This document shows positions 25,808-33,122 of a stretch of DNA of 64,000 bases, piece by piece. Position 1 is the stretch's first letter; each line of letters begins with the position of its first letter. The stretch is from Pontibacter sp. G13 (lineage in GTDB: Bacteria; Bacteroidota; Bacteroidia; J057): contig NZ_CP134696.1 of the NCBI RefSeq assembly GCF_031851795.1, forward strand, positions 62,001 to 126,000, given 5' to 3'. A model generated the notes under the pieces. That model was not told the origin of the DNA, did not search any database, and saw only the letters and a list, made by a program, of their open reading frames with translations. A program made the translations under genes and the position numbers.

Positions 25808-26176
25808 ATGAAGAGGAAACATCTAGTACATGCACTATGTCTGACGGGCATGGTTGCATTCGGTGCGGTCCACGCATCCGCTCAATCCAAGCAGGCACCG
25901 GTATCTCACCAGCAAGAAGCACAAGTTGCCGCCTTCAACGCAGCGGGCAACAATCCCATCTTGAAGGTTGTGCAGGATCAGGTTGCCCAGATGGAGGCCA
26001 ACCAGCAAAATCCAGCCTATGACATGGAAGGTGCATTGAAAGTGTTGAAGAAGTACACCATGTACCCATTCAACCACTTCGAGCCTAATTTCCCGATCGT
26101 CTTGAGATCTGTTGACGCAGCCAAAGACGAGGCAGAACTACAAAAAGCCATGGAGATCTGGCAATCCAAGCAATAA
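25808..26176 (+). CDS. small secreted protein of unknown function
   Basis: The 122-residue protein has a signal peptide ending at about residue 25 (AVHASAQ). A mature part of about 96 mostly helical-looking residues follows, with no cysteine and no sorting domain. The C-terminal half (YDMEGALKVLKKYTMYPFNHFEPNFPIVLRS) is the most distinctive. I do not recognise a family. It ends 37 bases before the third T9SS paralogue on the same strand, with no terminator between, so the two are probably co-transcribed. The 333-base gap before it holds the terminator of paralogue 2 and an AT-rich stretch without a clear promoter motif. Confidence 0.7.
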   Translation: MKRKHLVHALCLTGMVAFGAVHASAQSKQAPVSHQQEAQVAAFNAAGNNPILKVVQDQVAQMEANQQNPAYDMEGALKVLKKYTMYPFNHFEPNFPIVLRSVDAAKDEAELQKAMEIWQSKQ

Positions 26177-26213
26177 TCCTTACCTGTAACCCAACAAAAC
26201 CTTCCATTACGTA

Positions 26214-28457
26214 ATGAATCATCTTTACACTTTGGCAAAATCCTTCTGCCTAACCGCAGCAGTTGCCATTTCTCAAGTTCTGGTGGCACAACCCACCAAT
26301 GACACCCCATGTAATGCGACCCTCGTCACGGTCAATGGTGCTACCGTCACTGCAAGCAATGTGGGTGCAACTGCTGATCCTGGGGAGTCCAACCTCGCCC
26401 CACCACAAGGATTCGGACAAGACTATTCCACTTGGTACTTCCAAGAAACGGATATCCAAAACAGTATTTGGTTCAAGTTTGCAGTTCCTGCTTCTGGTGC
26501 AGTAGAGATCGACTTGTGCGATGCCGGAACTACCTTCGATACTCAAATTGCGCTTTTCCTCGCTGCGAATTGTGGTGACTACAACACCTACCTTCGTATC
26601 GGCGCAAATGATGACAATCCTAGCTGTGCCAACGGCGGATTGCTTTCCTACGGAATTTGGGGATGCCTCAACCCTGGCGATACCGCTTTGTTGTTGGTTG
26701 ATGGCTATAATGCAGACACGGGTTCTGTTGCAGTTTCCATTTCAGAGTTCGTCCCTACTGCTGTTTCAGCGACCGTAACGACCAAGGATGCAGACTGCTC
26801 CGGTACCGGCGGTGGTGCTACCGTTTCCAATATCCAAGGTGGTGTACCAGGTGGTTACTCTATCTTCTGGAACAACACCACTACGGAAGAGTCCAATGGA
26901 CCTTTGGCTCCTGGAAACTACACCGTTACCGTATTTGACATTTGCTCAAACTCCACCTCCTACAACGTGACCATTGGTACCGAGACTAGCTCTCCATTGG
27001 CAGTAGATGCTGGACTTCCTGCAGTGTCCGCTTGCTCCAATGCTCAGTTGGTATTGGGAGGCACTCCAACCGCTTCTGGTGGTACGCCTATCGTAGAAAA
27101 CCGTGCATTTGGAATTGACCTCAATGGTGATGGCAATGGTACGAACCTGCTTTACACGTCGCGGTTGAACAACCAATACGTTTCAAAAGACATGGTCTTT
27201 TTGCCTAACCACGATTCTCCATATTCCGGTGACTTTGTAGGTTCACAGTTCATGTTCATCAACTCTGATGGAGCTTCCAGCCAATTGATTGCTGTAGATA
27301 CCTTGACCAAGATTCCTACTGCATTGGCAACCATCGATCCAGGTGCAGACCGCTACTGGGGAGGTATGTCCTTTGATCCTGTGAGCCAGAGCGTTTACGC
27401 ATTGAGCGTGGGTCAAAACGACATCACCCTTCATGTAATTGATCCAGGTACTGGTTTTGCCACTCAGCTTTCAACGCTGACCGGAAATGTAACCACTCCC
27501 TCTTGGTTGGCCATCAACAACACTGGCCAGATGTTCACCTTGGATGATACCGAAGATGCCATCTACTTGATCGATCCAGGATCCGGCGCAACTGCCCTGA
27601 TCGGATCTGTTGGATTTGATGCTGAATTCGTCCAAGATGCTGACTTTGACCCAGAGACTAATCTCCTTTACCTCGCTGCGTTCAACAATGATGCGGGTCA
27701 GGCTGAGTTGCGTGTTGCTGACTTGAGTACTGGCGCGACTACTTTGGTTGATCCTGCCTACAACGTATTCCAGATTGGTGCATTTGGTATCGCTCCAGCT
27801 TCAGCTCCAGCATATACCTTTGCGTGGTCTCCAAGCACTGGTTTGGATGACGCGGCAATTGCCAATCCTACCATGATCACCCCAACTGCCGGTACATACT
27901 CTGTACTTGCCACTGACCTTTGTGGAGCTTTCGCTTCAGATCAGGTTACCGTTACGCTGGCTGACGCTCCTATGGTAGCCGTAAGCGGTGTATGGAACAG
28001 TGCAACCAATACTGGTAGTGCTGCTGCTGCAGTAACTGGCGGTACCCCTCCATTTACCTACAACTGGAACACAGGTGCAACCACACAGGCGGTATCCAAC
28101 CTCCCTGCTGGTTTCTACACAGTTTCTGTTCGTGATGCAAATGGTTGTGAGACTGTAGGTGAGATCATCATCAACGAGTCTACCTCGATCAACGCAAAAT
28201 TGGCGGGAATTACTCACTTCAGCGCATATCCGAATCCAGCACAAGATCAGTTCACGCTGGAACTTGAATTGGATCGCATGCAGCAAGTACAAGTATCCTT
28301 GATGGACCTCAAAGGCCGTCAGGTATTTGGACGTGTATTCAGCAATGTCCAGAACTTGAATGAAATCATCGAGTTGGGTCATGTTTCTGCAGGTCTATAC
28401 CTCCTGAACATCACCACTGAGTCTGGACGTTCTGTCAGCAAAATCACCATCCAGTAA
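26214..28457 (+). CDS. secreted T9SS type A cargo with PPC-like, SprB-type and propeller domains (paralogue 3)
   Basis: The 747-residue protein matches paralogue 1 in domain order: signal peptide (SQVLVAQ), PPC-like domain (SIWFKFAVPASG, FDTQIALFLAANCGDY) and SprB-type repeat. The propeller-like region (SWLAINNTGQMFTLDD, QDADFDPETNLLYLAAF), a second SprB-type repeat and the sorting domain (FSAYPNPAQDQFTLELE) follow. As in paralogue 1, codon use is strongly biased. It is preceded by the small secreted protein and followed by a strong terminator. Such proteins are outer-surface or extracellular; no ligand or enzyme activity can be read. Confidence 0.85.
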   Translation: MNHLYTLAKSFCLTAAVAISQVLVAQPTNDTPCNATLVTVNGATVTASNVGATADPGESNLAPPQGFGQDYSTWYFQETDIQNSIWFKFAVPASGAVEIDLCDAGTTFDTQIALFLAANCGDYNTYLRIGANDDNPSCANGGLLSYGIWGCLNPGDTALLLVDGYNADTGSVAVSISEFVPTAVSATVTTKDADCSGTGGGATVSNIQGGVPGGYSIFWNNTTTEESNGPLAPGNYTVTVFDICSNSTSYNVTIGTETSSPLAVDAGLPAVSACSNAQLVLGGTPTASGGTPIVENRAFGIDLNGDGNGTNLLYTSRLNNQYVSKDMVFLPNHDSPYSGDFVGSQFMFINSDGASSQLIAVDTLTKIPTALATIDPGADRYWGGMSFDPVSQSVYALSVGQNDITLHVIDPGTGFATQLSTLTGNVTTPSWLAINNTGQMFTLDDTEDAIYLIDPGSGATALIGSVGFDAEFVQDADFDPETNLLYLAAFNNDAGQAELRVADLSTGATTLVDPAYNVFQIGAFGIAPASAPAYTFAWSPSTGLDDAAIANPTMITPTAGTYSVLATDLCGAFASDQVTVTLADAPMVAVSGVWNSATNTGSAAAAVTGGTPPFTYNWNTGATTQAVSNLPAGFYTVSVRDANGCETVGEIIINESTSINAKLAGITHFSAYPNPAQDQFTLELELDRMQQVQVSLMDLKGRQVFGRVFSNVQNLNEIIELGHVSAGLYLLNITTESGRSVSKITIQ

Positions 28458-28530
28458 GGATCTTGATTGAGAATCATTTCTATTTGAGGAATCGCATATT
28501 CGCAAAATACCTCCGATAGGCTCAAATAGC

Positions 28531-28567
28531 GCGGGCTACCTAATTTGGGTAGCCCGCTTTCTTTTTT
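28531..28567 (+). terminator. Rho-independent terminator of T9SS paralogue 3
   Basis: GCGGGCTACC and GGTAGCCCGC pair perfectly around TAATTTG, followed by TTTCTTTTTT. Confidence 0.9.
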
Positions 28568-28703
28568 ACCACAAGCAAAGCATCAGTCCATTCCTTTGGC
28601 ATCAGGGAAATTGCGATCTGCACCAGATTTCTCCATTGGTAGAACTACCGCCGAAGATTCCCAATAGGAGATCAACCAATCCTGCTCCTAGACACTTAAC
28701 ACA

Positions 28704-28736
28704 GAAAAGGGACCCCAAGATGAGGTCCCTAAAAAG
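28704..28736 (-). terminator. Terminator of the 28757 lipoprotein gene
   Basis: AGGGACC and GGTCCCT pair around a nine-base loop. On the minus strand TTTTC follows. On the plus strand AAAAAG follows instead. Confidence 0.7.
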
Positions 28737-28756
28737 TTAGCTATCGTCTCTATAGG

Positions 28757-29281
28757 TTAAATACTTCTTTCAGATTGGGCTTGATCGAGCCATTCCTGAA
28801 AATCGTCTTCCAGCAACAGATCGTCAAAGGTTTCGGCATCGAAGTCCGATAAATTTTGCTTTTCAAGCAGTTGCAATTCCTGCATAAGCAAGCCAACGTC
28901 TGGAATCGAGGTAGGTTCAAGCTTCACTCTCCATTGGCCGGATTGCTCAATCAGCAGCAACTCTCCCTCTCCATATCCCTCTACTTCATAAATCACAGTA
29001 TCCACTGCGGTATGAGAAGACTTGGCGATTCGTTTGAGCCGATACCCTACGTTGGGTTCCTTCGCAGCCGATTCGGCTTCTTCAAGTGCCAAGATTTCGA
29101 GTTCATCAAATGTTTCGTGGCTCTCTCTCGATACGTATTTCTTGGCAAGCTGAAAGTTTTGGGCCAATCTCGCATCTAGATACTTGTGGGCAGTTTCTCG
29201 GATGGAAGAATGGCTATCATCTTGGCAACCAACAATGACAGAAATCAGACAAGACAGAGCAAAAAGGGAACCAGCGCGCAT
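28757..29281 (-). CDS. lipoprotein with DUF4878-like fold
   Basis: A 174-residue lipoprotein: signal with lipobox VIVGCQ. A domain with the pattern of small NTF2-like/DUF4878 proteins follows (AHKYLDARLAQNFQLAKKYVS, later GEGELLLIEQSGQWRVKL), then an acidic C-terminal tail (DFDAETFDDLLLEDDFQEWL). Function is unknown; DUF4878 likeness is a judgement by eye. It follows the WecA-like gene on the same strand by 84 bases, and a 19-base palindrome lies in that gap. Confidence 0.65.
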   Translation of the reverse strand: MRAGSLFALSCLISVIVGCQDDSHSSIRETAHKYLDARLAQNFQLAKKYVSRESHETFDELEILALEEAESAAKEPNVGYRLKRIAKSSHTAVDTVIYEVEGYGEGELLLIEQSGQWRVKLEPTSIPDVGLLMQELQLLEKQNLSDFDAETFDDLLLEDDFQEWLDQAQSERSI

Positions 29282-29305
29282 GAGGTGTGGATTTCAAGAG
29301 GCAAC

Positions 29306-29324
29306 TATTGAAAGCGTTTCAATA
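29306..29324. promoter_or_regulatory. 19-base palindrome upstream of the lipoprotein gene
   Basis: TATTGAAA-GCG-TTTCAATA has perfect eight-base arms, and lies 25 bases before the lipoprotein ATG. There is no T run, so it looks more like an operator than a terminator. Confidence 0.4.
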
Positions 29325-29365
29325 TAACCATTAATCTTTCCCATCAAAAGATCCACGAATAAGTT

Positions 29366-30502
29366 TTAGCTGGCTTTGCCTTTCACCTTCTTCATGTGGA
29401 TCATTTTCACATGTGGAGCAGCAGCGGGTTCTGCAAGTGCCTCTAGGTATTTTCTGCGTCGATAACTCCTGTACCCGTGGAGGCCAATGACGGAAGCCAA
29501 TGCGAAAAAGAAAATGATGACCAGGATAGTCTGATTGGAAATTCCCATGAAAAATCCTGCCAATACCAGACCGACCAAACCCAACGTATAGGTGTAAAGC
29601 GCCAAGGTCGCATACATGACAGAGAGTCCGCAAGCAAGCAACAAGTGATGGATATGATTCCTATCCGCACTAAATGGAGAACGACCTCTAATCATCCTAC
29701 CAATCATCACCTGTAGGGTATCCATAACTGGGACAGCCAGCAAGGCAAACAAGATCACGGGGCCGAAATTGTGCATCCCCGTCATCATCCCAAGGCCATG
29801 GCTGATTTTCAGGAATTCAACAGATAAAACCGCCAGTAAAAACCCCACGGGTAAGGAACCCGTGTCTCCCATGAATATCTTGGCCGGATTGAAATTGTGT
29901 CCGAGGAATCCCATCAATCCGCCTGCGAGTCCAAAGGACAGAAGGGCAAAAGACATGCTCCCAACCAATAGAAATGCGATCCCTAGTGCGATTGAGGCAA
30001 TGATCCCAATGCCTGCGGCTAACCCATCGATCCCGTCAATGAGGTTGTAGGCATTCGTCAAACCCGTGATGAAGACAATGGTCAATCCTAGTTGGACAAT
30101 CACCGGAAGATCAGTGATTCCCAGAAGTCCAAACAAGGACTCAATCCTCACCCCAGACCAAACTACCACACAGATCATAATGAACTGGAAAAAACCCTTT
30201 CTACGGGCTGACATGGCGATCAGGTCATCGCCCAATCCAATCATCATAAAGGTGATGGCTGAAAACACCACAATCAGGAATCGAGGATCTATCTCGACTT
30301 GAGTCATGAGCATCGTGGATGCCAAGGTTCCCAGCATGATCGCGAGCCCTCCCATGGGCGGGATCGGATTGACATGAGCTTTTCTTCCACCAGGTTCATC
30401 CATGAGAGATTTCAAGTGGGCAATTTTGACAATAGTTGGAATCAGAAAGAAGCTGACGAGGGAGCCTATGAAAAAGGCAGAGACTAGCAGAAGGTAATCC
30501 AT
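29366..30502 (-). CDS. MraY/WecA family undecaprenyl-phosphate sugar-1-phosphate transferase
   Basis: The 378-residue, about ten-segment membrane enzyme moves a sugar-1-phosphate (often GlcNAc) from UDP-sugar to undecaprenyl phosphate, the first step of many cell-surface glycans. The motifs are complete: GLGDD, the NAYNLIDGIDGLA block with two aspartates, NFNPAKIFMGDTGS, and a DRNHIHHLLL histidine motif typical of WecA/TagO and not of MraY. A basic tail of about 30 residues ends the protein. Another surface-glycan gene, the DUF1972 glycosyltransferase, lies about 5.5 kb upstream on the same strand. The product glycan is not known. Confidence 0.9.
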   Translation of the reverse strand: MDYLLLVSAFFIGSLVSFFLIPTIVKIAHLKSLMDEPGGRKAHVNPIPPMGGLAIMLGTLASTMLMTQVEIDPRFLIVVFSAITFMMIGLGDDLIAMSARRKGFFQFIMICVVVWSGVRIESLFGLLGITDLPVIVQLGLTIVFITGLTNAYNLIDGIDGLAAGIGIIASIALGIAFLLVGSMSFALLSFGLAGGLMGFLGHNFNPAKIFMGDTGSLPVGFLLAVLSVEFLKISHGLGMMTGMHNFGPVILFALLAVPVMDTLQVMIGRMIRGRSPFSADRNHIHHLLLACGLSVMYATLALYTYTLGLVGLVLAGFFMGISNQTILVIIFFFALASVIGLHGYRSYRRRKYLEALAEPAAAPHVKMIHMKKVKGKAS

Positions 30503-30800
30503 CGTGTATTTCGTATGATCACAAATTACCTATTTGGGTGATCCTTTCCCGATTGGGATGGTGAACATACACACAATTGCATTTTGGCAATATCATACGA
30601 TTCATTTCACCAGAAAGGCCATCCATGCGCCAACAACAATAAACATAAAGCACTCATTAATAGCACATTAACCCTCAAAAGCATTCACCAAAAAGTATAT
30701 CGATTACATGTAATTTATGTACATCCATACTCCTGCACACGATTTCCTTTCCAGCAATATCCTGAAATTCGGACCAGATGTTACGAAAAACCGCAATTAC
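30503..30800. other. AT-rich non-coding gap upstream of the WecA-like gene
   Basis: No convincing coding frame, RNA gene or repeat was seen in these about 300 bases. They should hold the promoter of the WecA-like gene; a near match to the -7 element lies at about 30521-30528 on the minus strand. Confidence 0.3.
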
Positions 30801-30842
30801 CCAAAAAACAGTCGGCCCGGAGGGAATTCCCTCCGGGCCGAC
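30801..30842 (-). terminator. Terminator of the PorP-OmpA fusion gene: 32-base perfect palindrome
   Basis: Bases 30811-30842 form a perfect palindrome with 16-base half-arms (GTCGGCCCGGAGGGAA and its complement) and no spare loop. On the minus strand TGTTTTTTGG follows. This is a very strong terminator. Confidence 0.85.
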
Positions 30843-30869
30843 CTCTAGGTTCGGAATCGTTAAATAGCA

Positions 30870-33122
30870 TCAAGGAGCATTCAGGATCAGTTCTGATCTA
30901 CGATTTCGTGCTCGACCATTTGAAGATCCATTATTGGCCTTGGGTAAATTTTCCCCGTAGGAAATCGTGGCCATTCTACTTTTCGACACTCCCTTCGCTG
31001 TCAGATACTGAATGATGGCCACAGCTCGGTTTTGCCCCAGAACCATATTGTACATAGGGGTCCCTTCATTGTCTGTATGCCCAGCAATCTGAATGGAATG
31101 CTCGGGGTTGCTCACCAAGTACTCTGCGAGCTCGTCCAGCATTTGGAAGTATTTCGGTTTGATAATCGCCTGATCCGTATCAAACTCCACCACGCCAAAA
31201 ACGGGCTCTCCATCCATTTTTGAACGAATCCCCATATTGGCCTGCGTAGGACACCCGCCATTGGATTCTGGTCCGTACCTGAGTGGGCAATTATCCACTA
31301 GGTCCGAGATTCCATCCTTATCGCTATCTGGGCACCCAAACAACGCCTTGATTCCTGGGACATAGGGGCATTCATCTATATGATTCAGGACCCCATCCCC
31401 ATCCGCATCCATGTTCCTTTGTTGGCCAATCGGACAGCCTCGATGCTCTTTGGGACCGGGGGTATTGGGACATTGATCCTCAAAGTCAGATACCCCATCC
31501 ATATCCGCATCCGGACAACCTGCCAAGGACACCACCCCAGCCACAGTCGGGCATTCATCCAATCGATCCATGACCCCATCCTTGTCCGAATCTACAGCAC
31601 CTTCGGGACATCCCTGAGAAAGCCTCGTACCTGCAATAGTCGGACAAAGATCTTCGTAATCAGAGATCCCGTCTCCATCTTGATCTGGACAGCCTTGGAG
31701 TTCAGGTACTCCAGGATGTTGAGGACAAAGGTCAATCTTATCGGGAATACCATCTCCATCTGCATCGATATCCGAGTGCGGGCAACCAGCCCGATAGCGT
31801 GGTCCCGGTTGAGTTGGGCATTTGTCCAAATGATCAGGCAAGTCATCCCCATCAAAATCTGGACATCCCCTAAATGCAATGAGACCGGGATCAGAGGGAC
31901 AGAGATCCGCATTATCCAAAATACCATCTCCATCTCGATCATTCGGCGGACAGCCTTGCATCGAAGCCAAGCCAGGTATGGAAGGACAAAGATCTTCCTC
32001 ATCCCGAATTCCATCGCCATCACTATCAGGACACCCCTGAAAAGGCTTGATCCCAGGAATATCCGGACAGGCATCCTTGCTATCTACAATCCCATCTTGG
32101 TCCCGATCGTTGGGCCTCAATTTGGCGGATGGATAGCTTTGGGTGCTTGGTTTTACCGTTCTTCTTGTGGGAATTCGATATCTAAGGCCTACTTCAGGTC
32201 CACCTTGTCCAGAGTTGAAGGAAGAAAGGCTTGAAGTGGTTATGTCATAGCCAAACCTCACATCCAGTTGTCCATATTCGATCCCCAGAAATAATCCCAC
32301 CGCATCGTCCCATCGATACATCGCCCCCCCTCGGAGCGTCAACATGCTATCGACTTCATACCCTAGTATGGCAGAGAGATTTACTTCATTCGCAGTACCT
32401 TGCTCCAAATACCATAGCTCCGGGGAAATCGTGGTGCGCTCTCCCAATCCGAGATCCATGGAGCCCGAAAGCGCCATCCTCATAGGCAGCTCCCCATCTC
32501 CGCCGAGAAACGAAAACGAAGGCTGAGTCAAATGTCCAAAGGAAGCCCCAACCATAAATCCCCGAAGAACAGCATCTGTCTGTGCCTGATAGCGCCAATT
32601 AAACCCCGCATGAAGATCCCCGCGGGTGATGCTGGTAGATTCGAAAATCTCCCCGTTTGGAAGATTGGGATCGAATCCAAAATCCGGGTTGTATTGGTTG
32701 TCAAAACTCAACCGAGCCGGGTCAAATCGTTTCTGGACAAATCCTCCCTGAAAACCCAAGCTCAATCGGTGGGAAGGCCTAATGGGCGCATGGAAGGCGA
32801 ACCCAACGGATAGCTGGGTATGCTTCATACCCCCTCCCCCAATTCCGGAATCGTAAACGGACAGGCCGAGCCCTAGCTGTTCCAATCGCCCATCCACCGA
32901 AAACATGGAGGTGATAAATGGGTCGTTCAATGATCCCCATTGCCTCCGGTGGTATCCCTGTAGATTAATTTCATTGGGATTGGCTCCTACAAGACCGGGA
33001 TGGTAATACATCCCTTCCGGTCGGACAAATGGGCTCCCATGCGGGTCCTGTCCCTTTACAGATCCACCCCCGAAAACCATCACGCTACAGAATGCAAAAA
33101 GAGTAATCAATCTTTTGGTCAT
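30870..33122 (-). CDS. PorP/SprF-like outer-membrane protein fused to TSP3 repeats and an OmpA peptidoglycan-binding domain
   Basis: The 750-residue protein has a signal peptide (SVKGQ) and then a beta-barrel-like part (about 26-325) of the PorP/SprF type (MYYHPGLVGANPNEINLQGY, LSVGFAFHAPI, RLSFDNQYNP). Next are ten calcium-binding thrombospondin type 3-like repeats (about 336-622), each ending in a CPxxxG...GCP pattern with DxDGDGIxD loops. A C-terminal OmpA domain (about 635-750) includes VVEFDTDQAIIKP and IAGHTDNEG. PorP/SprF proteins assist type IX export of type B cargos, and OmpA domains bind peptidoglycan. The gene starts inside the last four bases of the type B cargo gene before it, so the two are translationally coupled. 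Confidence 0.85.
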   Translation of the reverse strand: MTKRLITLFAFCSVMVFGGGSVKGQDPHGSPFVRPEGMYYHPGLVGANPNEINLQGYHRRQWGSLNDPFITSMFSVDGRLEQLGLGLSVYDSGIGGGGMKHTQLSVGFAFHAPIRPSHRLSLGFQGGFVQKRFDPARLSFDNQYNPDFGFDPNLPNGEIFESTSITRGDLHAGFNWRYQAQTDAVLRGFMVGASFGHLTQPSFSFLGGDGELPMRMALSGSMDLGLGERTTISPELWYLEQGTANEVNLSAILGYEVDSMLTLRGGAMYRWDDAVGLFLGIEYGQLDVRFGYDITTSSLSSFNSGQGGPEVGLRYRIPTRRTVKPSTQSYPSAKLRPNDRDQDGIVDSKDACPDIPGIKPFQGCPDSDGDGIRDEEDLCPSIPGLASMQGCPPNDRDGDGILDNADLCPSDPGLIAFRGCPDFDGDDLPDHLDKCPTQPGPRYRAGCPHSDIDADGDGIPDKIDLCPQHPGVPELQGCPDQDGDGISDYEDLCPTIAGTRLSQGCPEGAVDSDKDGVMDRLDECPTVAGVVSLAGCPDADMDGVSDFEDQCPNTPGPKEHRGCPIGQQRNMDADGDGVLNHIDECPYVPGIKALFGCPDSDKDGISDLVDNCPLRYGPESNGGCPTQANMGIRSKMDGEPVFGVVEFDTDQAIIKPKYFQMLDELAEYLVSNPEHSIQIAGHTDNEGTPMYNMVLGQNRAVAIIQYLTAKGVSKSRMATISYGENLPKANNGSSNGRARNRRSELILNAP

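Noticed and set aside
25531-26022. Frame overlapping the start of the small secreted protein
   Set aside because: It crosses the terminator hairpin of the gene before it and has no recognisable start or composition; the frame at 25808 has a clean signal peptide.
31380-32234. Ile/Arg-rich frame on the plus strand opposite the TSP3 repeats
   Set aside because: It looks repetitive only because the sense TSP3-like repeats are.
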